DNA of 64,000 nt from Haladaptatus sp. ZSTT2 (GCF_037081775.1 NZ_JBAMHQ010000001.1:2232001-2296000); one strand, 5' to 3'. Shown: positions 52,463 through 61,787, counted from the stretch's first letter. Program-made: numbers and translations. The notes: generated by a model from the sequence alone, not told the origin.

Positions 52463-53671
52463 TCACCGAACATCGGTCGCCTCCGGTGGCTGTACGCTCG
52501 CTTTTCGGTGCGCCACTGCGTATTCTGAGAGCGCATAGGCCATCCACGCTTCCGCCCACCGCATCAAAACGATACGCTTCGTATAGAAGTGCTCTCTGCG
52601 GTAGAAAAACTGGCCGTCGCCCGCATAGAGCGTTCGCACCGTCCATTCGAGGATTCGTGCGGCAAAATCGAGGTCGCCCGCTCGCGTGAAGACGATGATG
52701 CCCTGTGCGGCAGCGTGGATGTCGCGCGGGAAGACTCGTTTCTCGTCCCAGCGGGGCGCGCCGTCTCGCTCGAACAACTGGTCGCGATAGAACTGCAAAC
52801 TCCGGTCGAGCGCCGGGGCAAACCGCGTTGCATCGACCTGTTCTGCGTAGCGCACGAGACACTCGATGATGAAGCCGTTATGGTGACCGTCCATCGAGAG
52901 GTGCGACGCCTCCGGCGGGTCGCGGTAGTACCACCCGCCGAGGGGCGTTTGCCGGGCGACGACGAAGGAGAGCAACGCTGTGGCCTTTTCAGCATACGCC
53001 ACGGTTCCCGTGTGTTCGTACAGGTCACAGAACAGGCTCGCTGCGAGCGCGATGGCGTTGAGCGTGTGGTAGGTCGCGTCTTCCGCGGCGACGTAGGTGA
53101 TGTAGGCTCCGTCTGCGGTTTCTGTGTAGTTGAGGTCGCGCGTGAGGAACTCGGCTGCACTCTCTGCGAGCGTCGCGTACTCGGGGTCGAACGTCGATAG
53201 TGCGAGCAGCGCACGCACGCCGTAGGTGGTCGAGACCACGTCTCCCTCGGTCGGCGCGCGCCGACTGCCGAGATCTTGGAGGGCGTGCGCGTGGCCGCCA
53301 CAGAAGCCGTTGTACCCCGCTCGCCGGGTTTCTACGAGCCAGTCCGCCAGTCGCGTGGCTTCTGCGTCGTAGTCCACTTCGTCGAGCCCGAGCAGGCTCG
53401 CGTTGTGGTTGGCGAGCGCGAACAGCGCACTCCCCTTGAAGCTCTGGCGTTGCTCGACCAGAAAGAGCCGCCGGAGGTTAATCGGGGCGCGTTTGATACC
53501 CTCTTGGACGACGAGGTTGAGCCACTGGTTATCGATGGGAACGGCCTGCAGCAGCCGACTGCTCATGCCGTCTGCGTAGTCCCAGCCCGTGTACGCCCGC
53601 GTCCGGGCGTAGCGAAGCGTCTCTGTGAGTAGCGATTCGGCGTCGATGGAGCGCTCCAGAGCGGCAGTCAT
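52463..53671 (-). CDS. Alpha/alpha-toroid (six-hairpin) protein of a glycan locus
   Basis: The 402-residue soluble protein is made of helical hairpins with aromatic-rich segments (RAYTGWDYADGMSSRLL, NHNASLLGLDEVDYDAE, GGHAHALQDLGS, SMDGHHNGFIIECLVRY). This resembles six-hairpin glycosidases, epimerases and uronate-processing enzymes. It may process a sugar of the glycan. In databases such proteins are sometimes labelled ABC permease, which does not fit the lack of helices. The ATG is at 53671, with a TAACAA element 27 bases upstream. Confidence 0.62.
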   Translation of the reverse strand: MTAALERSIDAESLLTETLRYARTRAYTGWDYADGMSSRLLQAVPIDNQWLNLVVQEGIKRAPINLRRLFLVEQRQSFKGSALFALANHNASLLGLDEVDYDAEATRLADWLVETRRAGYNGFCGGHAHALQDLGSRRAPTEGDVVSTTYGVRALLALSTFDPEYATLAESAAEFLTRDLNYTETADGAYITYVAAEDATYHTLNAIALAASLFCDLYEHTGTVAYAEKATALLSFVVARQTPLGGWYYRDPPEASHLSMDGHHNGFIIECLVRYAEQVDATRFAPALDRSLQFYRDQLFERDGAPRWDEKRVFPRDIHAAAQGIIVFTRAGDLDFAARILEWTVRTLYAGDGQFFYRREHFYTKRIVLMRWAEAWMAYALSEYAVAHRKASVQPPEATDVR

Positions 53672-53698
53672 TCAGCAAACAGAGGAAGGCACGACGAA

Positions 53699-53704
53699 TT
53701 GTTA
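53699..53704 (-). promoter_or_regulatory. TAACAA promoter-like element (six-hairpin protein)
   Basis: TAACAAT in gene orientation, ending 27 bases before the ATG at 53671, in the divergent region shared with the DUF354 gene. Confidence 0.5.
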
Positions 53705-53817
53705 TGGCGAGCGTGTGCGCGATTGCCTGACTGTAATGTCACCTTACACGAACCCACAGAATCGCGGTCTGGTGTACCCTATGCATTATGTCGGGCTTAC
53801 AGTGAATCGGTGAAAAT

Positions 53818-54951
53818 ATGCGCCGATTAGTAACGCCGCTTGCCCGCCTTTTTCCGGCAGAGATGCGATACCTGTTTTTCACAAACACCCCCGCTCACGT
53901 CCACCTCTACAAACACGCCGTGGCGCGACTCGAAGCCGCGGGCCACGACGTGCTCGTCCTCGGCAGAGACTACGGCGTCACTGTTCCGTTGCTTTCGTAC
54001 TACGAACTGCCGTACCGTGTCTACGGGAAGTGTGGGCCGTCGAAAAACTCGCTGCTTCGAAACCTGCCCAGTCAGTTTGCCACTATCTTCCGCGAGGCCC
54101 GTCGCTTCGACCCCGACCTCATCTTCGGGATGGGGTCGTACGCCGCCTTCGCCGGGGCGGTCTCGCGCACGCCCGTCGTCCTCATTCTCGACTCTGAACC
54201 CACGACCTTCGACCACCTTGTCTCCCGTCCGTTCGCCACGGCAATCCTGACGCCACGCGCGTTCCGCAAAGACCTCGGCCCGAAACACGTCCGCTTTGCG
54301 GGCTTCAAAGAGACGGCCTACCTCCACCCGGACGTGTACGAGCCGAATCCCCACATCCGCGAACTGCTCGGCCTCGATCCCGACGAGCGGTTCGCCATCG
54401 TTCGCTTCAACGCCTTTGGCTCCCACCACGACGTGGGCCACGCAGGCTTCAGCCCGACCCAGCGCCGCGACCTCATCTCCGCGCTCGCCGCCCACGTCAC
54501 GGTGTTCGTCTCCGACGAGTCGGAGGCGATGGACTTCGACGCCCTGCCTGCCCGCCGGTTTGCGCTGCATCCGGGCTTGCTCCACGACGCGCTCGCCGCC
54601 GCCTCCCTGCTCGTTGCAGACACCCAGACGATGGTCACGGAAGCCGCCTTGCTCGGGACGCCCGCGATCCGGTCTAACTCATGGGTCGGTGCAGACGACA
54701 TGGGCAACTTCACCGATCTCGCCGCCCACGGCCTCATCTACAACATCCGGGCGTTCGACGACGTGCTCAACACCGCCACCGCGCTGGTCGCAGACGAGTC
54801 TGCGAAAGACGAGTGGGCCGCGAAACGCGACGCCTACGTCGCGGACAACGTGAACCTCACCGACCTCATCGTGGCCGTCGCAGAGCAGTTGGGCGACACA
54901 ACCGGCCTCGATCTCACCGCCGACATCGCTCCGGTCAGACCGGCGGTCTGA
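53818..54951 (+). CDS. DUF354 family glycosyltransferase-like protein
   Basis: The 377-residue protein matches the archaeal DUF354 family, GT-B-like proteins of glycan loci. After the ATG at 53863 comes MRYLFFTNTPAHVHLYKHAV, the usual beginning, followed by FGMGSYAAFAGAVS and ADTQTMVTEAALLGTPAIRS near the donor site. I list the ATG at 53818 because GGTGA lies just upstream, but the family start would be 53863. Donor and acceptor are unknown. Confidence 0.82.
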   Translation: MRRLVTPLARLFPAEMRYLFFTNTPAHVHLYKHAVARLEAAGHDVLVLGRDYGVTVPLLSYYELPYRVYGKCGPSKNSLLRNLPSQFATIFREARRFDPDLIFGMGSYAAFAGAVSRTPVVLILDSEPTTFDHLVSRPFATAILTPRAFRKDLGPKHVRFAGFKETAYLHPDVYEPNPHIRELLGLDPDERFAIVRFNAFGSHHDVGHAGFSPTQRRDLISALAAHVTVFVSDESEAMDFDALPARRFALHPGLLHDALAAASLLVADTQTMVTEAALLGTPAIRSNSWVGADDMGNFTDLAAHGLIYNIRAFDDVLNTATALVADESAKDEWAAKRDAYVADNVNLTDLIVAVAEQLGDTTGLDLTADIAPVRPAV

Positions 54952-55032
54952 CCCTTGTCCACGTCACGCTGACAGTCTTCTTTTCCTCACAGTTCGGTGA
55001 GTGCTATTACCTCAGCCGACGTCATGTGTCCA

Positions 55033-55494
55033 ATGGCAGAACTCACCACTTCCATCGACATCGACGCATCGCCAGCAACGGTCTGGCAGGTGCTCACCGA
55101 CTTTTCGACATACCCAGAGTGGAACGATTACATGCACATCTCGGGGTCGCCCACGGTAGGTTCGCGCCTCCACATTCGCCCCGGCCCCGCCGCCGGACGT
55201 GTGCCATCGTTCAAGCCGCGCGTGCTCAAAGCCGACGAAAATCGAGAGCTGCGCTGGCTTGGCCACCTCTACGTGAACGGTCTGTTCGACGGCGAACACC
55301 GCTTCGTCATCGATGACCTCGGTGATGGCCGCTCGCGGCTCACCCAGGCAGAGCAGTTCTCCGGGCTGTTCGTCGGCCCGTTCAACCGCTTTATGGGTAG
55401 CCAGACCGAGCGCAACTTCACCGGCGTGAACGAGGCGCTCAAAGAACGCGCAGAAACACTCGAAAAATCAGTCCACTCAGATGCGGCGGTCTAA
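55033..55494 (+). CDS. SRPBCC (START-like) family protein
   Basis: The 153-residue protein has the START-like fold of SRPBCC domains: MAELTTSIDIDASPATVWQV at the start, PEWNDYMHISGSPTVG after, and a C-terminal helix. These bind hydrophobic ligands or act in lipid and polyketide handling. Its function here is unknown. I start it at MAELTT (55033). It ends one base before the 2-epimerase gene on the opposite strand (stop to stop, convergent). Confidence 0.83.
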   Translation: MAELTTSIDIDASPATVWQVLTDFSTYPEWNDYMHISGSPTVGSRLHIRPGPAAGRVPSFKPRVLKADENRELRWLGHLYVNGLFDGEHRFVIDDLGDGRSRLTQAEQFSGLFVGPFNRFMGSQTERNFTGVNEALKERAETLEKSVHSDAAV

Positions 55495-55495
55495 C

Positions 55496-56584
55496 TCAGT
55501 TTTTCACGGCAATCGGCGCTTCGCGTGAGAGCACCTCGGAGATTTTCGCGGCGGCGTGGCCGTCGCCGTAGGGCGTCGGCTTCTCATCCATTTGTAACGC
55601 AAACTCGTGGGTCAGGCCCGCGCGAATCGCATCCGGGTCTGCGCCGACCAGCACGTTCCACCCGGCCTCGACCGTCTCCACCCATTCGGTCTCTTCGCGG
55701 AGCGTGACGCAGGGCGTATCGAGGAAGAACGCCTCTTTTTGAATCCCGCCAGAGTCGGTCGCCACGCGCTCTGCGCCCGCGAGCAGGCGGACGAGGTCGC
55801 GGTAGCCAACTGGCGAGATGAGTCGCAGATTGTTGTGGGCCATATCGAGCAGTTCGAACTCCTCTAGGCGAGCGACGGTGCGCGGATGGGCCGGGAACAC
55901 GACCGGGAGCGGTGCGTCACCGAGCGTCTGGATGATGCGCTTCAGCGTTTTCGGGTCGTCCGTGTTCGACGGCCGGTGGATGGTCGCGAGGATGTACTCG
56001 CCGTCACTGAGGTTGAGGCAGTCGAGAATCGGTGATTCGGCCATCGCCCGGTCGTGAACCGCGAGGATGGCGTCGTACATCACGTCGCCGGTGAGGTGGA
56101 CGCCGTCGGTGATGCCTTCCGTTTTGAGATGCGAGACCGCGGTTTCGGTCGGCGCGAACAGGAGGTCTGAAGCGTGGTCGGTGAGCACGCGGTTTACCTC
56201 CTCTGGCATCTCGCGGTTGAAGCTTCGGAGTCCGGCTTCGACGTGGGCGAGCAAGCAGTCTCGTTTCGCCGCGACCATCGCCGCGGCGAGCGTGGAGTTG
56301 GTGTCGCCGTAGACGAGCACCACATCCGGTTGTTCTTCGTCGAAGACGGCATCCAGCTTCTCCATCATCGCCGCTGTCTGGTGGGCGTGAGTTCCAGAGC
56401 CGACGCCGAGGTTGTAGTCCGGTTCTGGAATCCCGAGTTCGCTGAAGAACACCGCCGACATCGTTTCGTCGTAGTGTTGGCCGGTGTGGATGAGCACTTC
56501 GTCGTGGTCACGGCGAAGCGCCTGCGAGACTGGGAACGCTTTTACGAACTGTGGGCGGGCGCCCACGACAGCACAGATTTTCAT
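55496..56584 (-). CDS. wecB: UDP-N-acetylglucosamine 2-epimerase (WecB/WbpI type)
   Basis: The 362-residue enzyme inverts C2 of a UDP-HexNAc. VGARPQFVKAFPVSQAL, VYGDTNSTLA, HVEAGLRSF and ATDSGGIQKEAFFL are the family motifs. In this operon it may act on UDP-GlcNAc or, as WbpI/WlbD does, on UDP-2,3-diacetamido glucuronic acid. Sequence alone does not separate the two roles. Its start overlaps the stop of the GT2 gene (ATGA). It is the last gene of a coupled run of six. Confidence 0.9.
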   Translation of the reverse strand: MKICAVVGARPQFVKAFPVSQALRRDHDEVLIHTGQHYDETMSAVFFSELGIPEPDYNLGVGSGTHAHQTAAMMEKLDAVFDEEQPDVVLVYGDTNSTLAAAMVAAKRDCLLAHVEAGLRSFNREMPEEVNRVLTDHASDLLFAPTETAVSHLKTEGITDGVHLTGDVMYDAILAVHDRAMAESPILDCLNLSDGEYILATIHRPSNTDDPKTLKRIIQTLGDAPLPVVFPAHPRTVARLEEFELLDMAHNNLRLISPVGYRDLVRLLAGAERVATDSGGIQKEAFFLDTPCVTLREETEWVETVEAGWNVLVGADPDAIRAGLTHEFALQMDEKPTPYGDGHAAAKISEVLSREAPIAVKN

Positions 56585-57678
56585 TGCATATCACGTCGGT
56601 TTGGTTCGAGTGTGGGCGAGGAGTCGGTTGGTGACGACACCGACCGAGGGACGGGTTCCATCGCGTGGTCGCCCCGCCCCTCACCCGGCTTGTGGTGGAC
56701 GAGCACGACGAGGTGGGCGTTGCGTTCGACATCTGCGCTCACGGCGAGGATGAGCAAGAGCGCTGAGAGCCAAAACATCGTTATCGTCAACATCACGTCG
56801 GCCATCATCGCCACGCCCGCAATCACGTCACGAATCGTGAGTACGGCGGCGACAACGCCGACGAGGAGGCCAAACAGCCCGAAGATGTAGCCGAACACCG
56901 CCGGGTGGAAATCGTAGACGAAAAACTTCATCTTGAGGCGCCAGAGGAACGTCCGCAACAGGATGTACGAGAGATGCGGGACGAACGTCGAGTAACGAAT
57001 GTCGCTGACTTCGTCGCCGTAAATCGAAGGGTGGGCCACCTCCGCGAGGCGCTGGTCGTAGACGTTGAGCATGACGAGCAGGTCGTTCTCGAAGCCGTAG
57101 CCCTCGTAGAGTTCCTCGAAGGGGATGGTTTTGAGCGCCTCTATGGAGATTGCGGAGTACCCGTTTTGTGGGTCGACCATCTTCCAGTAGCCACTCGCCA
57201 CCTTCGTCAGTCCGGTGAGAATCGAGTTGCCAAACACCCGCCATCGGCTCATCCCCTCGCGGTACTCTTTGTACCAGAGGCGGTTGCCTTTCACGAAGTC
57301 AGCCACGTCGTCCACGATGGGGTCGAGCATGCGCGGGAGCTGCGTGGGGTCCATCTGCCCGTCGCCGTCCATGCGCGCGACGATGTCGAGGCCGTCTGCG
57401 AGCGCGAGCGCGTAGCCCTGTTTCACACAGCCGCCAACGCCCACGTTTCGCGGGTTGTTCATCGGAACGACCCGCTCGTCGTAGCCTGCCTCACTCGCAA
57501 TCGCCGCGTTTGCGGTGGCCGCGCTCGCTTGAATCACGTCCCACGTATGGTCGGTCGAACGGTCGTTAAAAACGTAGATGCGGTCGATAAAATCGGGAAT
57601 CGTTTCGATGACAGTCCCAATGAGTTGGGACTCGTTGTATGCGGGCACGACGATGCCGACACGTTGCCCGCGGTACAT
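56581..57678 (-). CDS. Glycosyltransferase family 2, DPM1-like with membrane anchor
   Basis: The 365-residue enzyme has a GT2 domain with VGIVVPAYNESQLIGTVIET, the DGDGQMDPTQLPRML aspartates and a C-terminal pair of helices (about residues 255-320). It resembles dolichol-phosphate mannose synthase and Agl glycosyltransferases that use lipid carriers. It is placed between the 6-dehydrogenase and 2-epimerase genes, with a four-base overlap to the latter, so it likely uses the sugar made by the operon. Confidence 0.88.
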   Translation of the reverse strand: MYRGQRVGIVVPAYNESQLIGTVIETIPDFIDRIYVFNDRSTDHTWDVIQASAATANAAIASEAGYDERVVPMNNPRNVGVGGCVKQGYALALADGLDIVARMDGDGQMDPTQLPRMLDPIVDDVADFVKGNRLWYKEYREGMSRWRVFGNSILTGLTKVASGYWKMVDPQNGYSAISIEALKTIPFEELYEGYGFENDLLVMLNVYDQRLAEVAHPSIYGDEVSDIRYSTFVPHLSYILLRTFLWRLKMKFFVYDFHPAVFGYIFGLFGLLVGVVAAVLTIRDVIAGVAMMADVMLTITMFWLSALLLILAVSADVERNAHLVVLVHHKPGEGRGDHAMEPVPRSVSSPTDSSPTLEPNRRDMQ

Positions 57679-59019
57679 CTATCGGCTCCCGATAGTGTAG
57701 ACGCGGTGGTCGGCCGCCCGGCCGTGGAGCGTCCCGCGTCCGTCGATGACGGCCACGTTTTCGAAGCGCGACCAGTCGATGTCGTCGAACTCCTCGTGTG
57801 GCGTGACCATAATCACGCCGTCTACGTCGTACGTTTCATCGTCGTCGAGCGAGACGCGAACCGCGTCGAACTCGCTCGTGTCGTCCAAGATGGGATCAAC
57901 CGCGAGCACCTGCGCGCCCATCCGTCGCAGCGACTCGATGAGCGGCTTTGCGGGTGCCGCGCGCGTCTCTTTGATGGCTGGCCGGTAGGTCAGCCCGAGG
58001 ACGAGGATGGTCGAATCCGCGATCTGCTTCCCGGTCGCTTCGAGTTCCTCGCGCATCTTCCCGGCGGTGAACTCGGGCATGCTGTCGTTGACCTCGCGGG
58101 CGGTGCGAAGCAGCGGCATGTCGCCTTCTACCCGGCGCATGACGAAGTACGGGTAGTAGGGGATGCAGTGGCCGCCAACGCCAGGTCCCGGCGAGTGCAG
58201 GTGGCAGAACGGTTGACTGTTCGCCACCTCGATGGCTTCGTTCACGTCCACGCTCAGATCGTCTGCGTGGCGCGCCAGTTCGTTCGCGAGCGCGATGTTC
58301 ACGTCGCGGTAGAGGCCTTCGAACAGCTTGACGGCCTCCGCGGTGGTCGCATCGGAGACCACGAGCACGTCGTTCGAGTTGATTTCGTGGTAGATGAGTT
58401 CTGCCACGCGGGCGCTCTCTGCGTCCACGCCGCCGACGACTTTCGGGTACGCGCCACGAATGTCTTGGAGGGCGCGGCTGCTTGAGGTGCGCTCTGGACA
58501 GAACGCGACGCCAAACTCCCCAAACGAGAGGCCGCTTTCGGCTTCGAGCAGCGGGACGACGAGGTCTTTGCTCGTTCCCGGCGGCACGGTGCACTCGATG
58601 ATGACGAGGTCACCCGGTTTGAGGCCACGGCCAATCTTCGAGACTGCGTCTTCGAGAATCGAAAGGTTGGGGTCTTTCTCCTCGGTGATGGGCGTCGGCA
58701 CGATGACGACGTGAATCCGAGCTTCCGCGACGGCGGTGTCGGCTTCCGTCGTCGCCCGAAGCTTCCCGTCCATCACGAGCTCAGAGACGAGTTCGTCCAG
58801 TCCGGGTTCGCGCTCGATGGGGCACTCGCCTCGGTTGATGGCCTCGACAACGGCGGGATTTACGTCCACGCCGATGACGTTGCTCGTCGCCTCTGCGTAG
58901 CACGCAGCGAGCGGGAGTCCCATCTTCCCGAGTCCGAACACGGAGACGGGAATTTCGCCCGAAACGAGTGCGTGGCGTTGGTCTTCGTGCGATTCAGTTG
59001 CGTTGTAGAGCCCGTTCAT
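57679..59019 (-). CDS. Nucleotide sugar 6-dehydrogenase (WbpA/WecC type)
   Basis: The 446-residue enzyme oxidises C6 of a UDP-sugar twice to the uronic acid. The NAD site is FGLGKMGLPLAACYAE (about residues 28-43). The catalytic cysteine is C285 in GPGVGGHCIPYYPYF. Both the UDP-GlcNAc (WbpA) and UDP-ManNAc (WecC) forms share this pattern. The start at 59019 overlaps the Gfo/Idh stop (ATGA). Its stop abuts the GT2 gene. The complete gene set suggests WbpA. Confidence 0.9.
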   Translation of the reverse strand: MNGLYNATESHEDQRHALVSGEIPVSVFGLGKMGLPLAACYAEATSNVIGVDVNPAVVEAINRGECPIEREPGLDELVSELVMDGKLRATTEADTAVAEARIHVVIVPTPITEEKDPNLSILEDAVSKIGRGLKPGDLVIIECTVPPGTSKDLVVPLLEAESGLSFGEFGVAFCPERTSSSRALQDIRGAYPKVVGGVDAESARVAELIYHEINSNDVLVVSDATTAEAVKLFEGLYRDVNIALANELARHADDLSVDVNEAIEVANSQPFCHLHSPGPGVGGHCIPYYPYFVMRRVEGDMPLLRTAREVNDSMPEFTAGKMREELEATGKQIADSTILVLGLTYRPAIKETRAAPAKPLIESLRRMGAQVLAVDPILDDTSEFDAVRVSLDDDETYDVDGVIMVTPHEEFDDIDWSRFENVAVIDGRGTLHGRAADHRVYTIGSR

Positions 59020-60002
59020 TCGGTGAGTACCTTTGCTTTCATCTCGCTCGCAGATGCGAGGCCGTCGATTTGCCGGGCGACTTCGATTGCGCGAAGCGCC
59101 TGTTCTGCGGTCACGAGCGGCGTTCCGCCGGTTGCGACCACGTCGATGAACGCGCTGAGTTCGCGCTTCAGCGGCTCGCCGGTTTCGACGAGCGGCCGTT
59201 CGGTCACGCTCTCGAAGCGCTGGCGCATCTTCCCACTCTCGTCCGTGTACTGCGGGTGGAACTGGCGGTGGATGCGCACCGTCTGGTCGATGTAATCGAC
59301 CTCGATTTGGCACTCACGGGCGGTGACGTTGAGCGTCCGCACCTTCTTCTGAGTGAGGCGGCTCGCGGTGAGCACGCCGAGGACGCCGTTTTCGAAGGCC
59401 ACCTGCGCGGTTGCGTGTTGCACGCCGCGCGCCCCGGTTGCCGAAATGCGTTCGATGGGACTGTCCACGAGCGACAGCAGAATGTCGATGTCGTGAATCA
59501 TGAGGTCCATCACGGCGCTGTCTTCGATTTGGCGCGCCAGCGGTGGGCCAAGACGGTGGGCTTCGATGGCGATGACGTCGAGGTCGCCGATGAGTTCGAG
59601 CAGTGCGCCCACGGCCGGGTTGAACCGCTCGATGTGGCCGACCTGGATGATGACGCCGTGTTCTTTTGCGAGTTCGATGAGCTCGCGGCCTTGGTCTAGG
59701 TCGTCAACGAACGGCTTTTCGATCAGGACGTGGACGCCATTCTCGATGCACTTTCGTGCCACTTCGTAGTGGAACTGGGTGGGCACCGCAATCGAGATAA
59801 GGTCAGATTGCTCGATGATTTCGTCCAGCGTGAGCGCGGTCGTCCCGAAGGTTTCGGCCACGTCGTGGGCCGCCGCTTCGTTCGCGTCACAGACACCAAC
59901 GAGGTGGACTTTCGAGAGTTCGCTGTAGATGCGGACGTGATTGCGTCCCATCACGCCGGTTCCGATAACGCCTGCTTTCAGTGTGCCGTTCATGTTGTTC
60001 AT
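59016..60002 (-). CDS. Gfo/Idh/MocA sugar 3-dehydrogenase (WbpB/WlbA-like)
   Basis: The 328-residue protein has a Rossmann domain (KAGVIGTGVMGRNHVRIY, about residues 9-26) and the catalytic VLIEKPFVDDLDQG (EKP at 95-97). WbpB-type enzymes oxidise C3 of UDP-GlcNAc uronate to a 3-keto form. It lies between the aminotransferase and 6-dehydrogenase genes with four-base overlaps on both sides (ATG of 60002 with TGA, and 59019). The longer frame upstream is not used. Confidence 0.88.
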   Translation of the reverse strand: MNNMNGTLKAGVIGTGVMGRNHVRIYSELSKVHLVGVCDANEAAAHDVAETFGTTALTLDEIIEQSDLISIAVPTQFHYEVARKCIENGVHVLIEKPFVDDLDQGRELIELAKEHGVIIQVGHIERFNPAVGALLELIGDLDVIAIEAHRLGPPLARQIEDSAVMDLMIHDIDILLSLVDSPIERISATGARGVQHATAQVAFENGVLGVLTASRLTQKKVRTLNVTARECQIEVDYIDQTVRIHRQFHPQYTDESGKMRQRFESVTERPLVETGEPLKRELSAFIDVVATGGTPLVTAEQALRAIEVARQIDGLASASEMKAKVLTE

Positions 60003-61105
60003 AGTTGTCCCTCCGTGTAGACGGTGACCGCATCCACGATGCGCTGGAGGTCTTCGTCCGAGAGCGTCGGGTGGACAGGGAGCGAGAGCACTTCTCTGGC
60101 CGCCTGCTCTGCTTCCGGCGCGTGGAACGTGATGTCCGCGTACGCCGGTTGCTGGTGGATTGGTTTCGGGTAGTAGACGCCCGAGTCGATTCCCCACTCG
60201 TCTAAGTGCGCCATGAGACCGTCGCGGTCTGGCGTGCGTACCGTGTACTGGTGGTAGGCGTGCGTCCGGTCTGCGGGCACGTGTGGCGTGAGAACGTCCA
60301 CGTCCGCGAGCGCCTCGGTGAGGAAGGCGGCGTTTGCCTGTCGCGCCTGCGTGAAGCCGGGTAGCTTCTCCAATTGGGCGCGCCCGATGGCCGCGCCGAT
60401 GCTGGTCAGCCGGAAGTTGTGCCCGACTTCTGAGTGTTCGTAGGTGCCCACGCGACCGTGGTTGATGTAGCGAGCGGCGCGTTCTGCAACCGCTTCGTCG
60501 TCGGTGAGAATCATGCCGCCTTCGCCGGTGGTCATGTTTTTCGTTGGGTAAAACGAGAAGCAGGCGGCGTCGCCGAGCGAGCCAACGCGCTTTCCGTTCA
60601 CCGTCGCACCGTGGGCCTGGGCTGCGTCTTCGATGAGGGCAAACCCAAACTCGTCGCGGAGTTCGGCGAGGTGCGCCATGTCCGCGGGCAGTCCGTAGAG
60701 ATGGACGGCGAGCACGCCGTCGATTTGTTCGCCGGTGCGAAGTTGGGCTTCGAGCGCGTGCGGGTCTACGTTGTACGTCGCCGGGTCGATATCGACGAAG
60801 CCGACGTCAGCGCCCGCGAGGCGGATGCCGTTTGCGCTTGCGATAAACGAGAACGGCGAGGTGACGATGCGCGAGCCTTCACCGAGGCCGAGTCCCACGA
60901 AGGCGGCGTGGAGCGCGGTCGTCCCGTTCGAGACCGCGACGCCGTGGGTCGCGCCACAGTAGGCGGCGAACTCGTCTTCGAACGCCCGGACTTCCGGGCC
61001 GTCTGCGAGCTGGCCACTTTCCATGACCGCGACGACGCGCGCGATTTCCTCTTTGCCCATGCGTGGGTCTGCAAGGTGGATTCGCTGGTCGGGAATCGAC
61101 ATCAT
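59999..61105 (-). CDS. DegT/DnrJ/EryC1/StrS aminotransferase (WbpE-like)
   Basis: The 368-residue PLP enzyme adds an amino group from glutamate to a keto sugar. The PLP lysine is K189 in CFSFYPTKNMTTGEGGM. The EDAAQAHGA stretch and VAVSNGTTALHAAFVGLG near the N-terminus bind PLP and phosphate. It follows the acyltransferase gene (ATG 61105 overlapping its TGA). In WbpE it makes 3-amino UDP-GlcNAc uronate. A second Met at 61102 is possible. Confidence 0.92.
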   Translation of the reverse strand: MMSIPDQRIHLADPRMGKEEIARVVAVMESGQLADGPEVRAFEDEFAAYCGATHGVAVSNGTTALHAAFVGLGLGEGSRIVTSPFSFIASANGIRLAGADVGFVDIDPATYNVDPHALEAQLRTGEQIDGVLAVHLYGLPADMAHLAELRDEFGFALIEDAAQAHGATVNGKRVGSLGDAACFSFYPTKNMTTGEGGMILTDDEAVAERAARYINHGRVGTYEHSEVGHNFRLTSIGAAIGRAQLEKLPGFTQARQANAAFLTEALADVDVLTPHVPADRTHAYHQYTVRTPDRDGLMAHLDEWGIDSGVYYPKPIHQQPAYADITFHAPEAEQAAREVLSLPVHPTLSDEDLQRIVDAVTVYTEGQL

Positions 61106-61737
61106 GCGATCTGATTTCCTCCCTGCAGCGACTCCGGCAGCGGGCGATAGGTCGCGGGCACGCCGAGTGCGAGCGTTCGCGGTGGCACGTCTTCGATGAC
61201 GAGCGCGCCGGCGGCGACGAACGACTCTTTGCCGACGGTGACGCCGGGGAGAATCGTCGCGTTCGCGCCAATCGACACGCCGTCTTCGAGGGTCGGTCCG
61301 ACGAGGTCGAACTCCTTTCGAATCGGGTACATGTCGTTGGTCATGGTGACCCCCGGGCCGACGAACACGTCGTTGCCGATGGTGGTGTTCGTCGGGATGT
61401 AGACGTTCGTCTGCAGGCTCACGCGCGAGCCGATGGTCGTCTGCCCGTCGATGACGGTGTTGGTTCCGACGAGCACGTCATCCCCGATGGTCGTCCCCTC
61501 GCGGATGAGCGCGTTGTGGCCGGTTCTGAGATTGTCGCCAACCGTGACATCGGCGTAGATGTTTGTCCCCGCACGGATGGCCGCGCAGTTACCGATGGTC
61601 GTTGGGCGCTTGTGTACGTCGTACGCGGTGGCGAGATAGACGCCATCCTCGATACGGCAGTGATCTCCAAGCTGTACTTGCTGCGGTGCCGGCTCCCCCG
61701 CATTCACCGGCTGACTGTTATCGTAGCTGTGACTCAT
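61102..61737 (-). CDS. Left-handed beta-helix acyltransferase (WbpD-like)
   Basis: The 211-residue enzyme is built of hexapeptide repeats (IxxGxxI steps: TIGNCAAIRAGTNIYADVTV, TIGDDVLVGTNTVIDGQTTI) and ends with PPRTLALGVPATYRPL, the trimeric acetyltransferase plan. It would N-acetylate the 3-amino group, as WbpD does. I start it at MSHSYDNSQP (61737). A GTG at 61764 is also possible and lies 23 bases after a TAACAA element. It leads the six-gene operon. Confidence 0.88.
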   Translation of the reverse strand: MSHSYDNSQPVNAGEPAPQQVQLGDHCRIEDGVYLATAYDVHKRPTTIGNCAAIRAGTNIYADVTVGDNLRTGHNALIREGTTIGDDVLVGTNTVIDGQTTIGSRVSLQTNVYIPTNTTIGNDVFVGPGVTMTNDMYPIRKEFDLVGPTLEDGVSIGANATILPGVTVGKESFVAAGALVIEDVPPRTLALGVPATYRPLPESLQGGNQIA

Positions 61738-61787
61738 AACTCCCTGCCCTCCCCCCGTTTCCACGATACCCCGTGTTGGTGGTGGGC

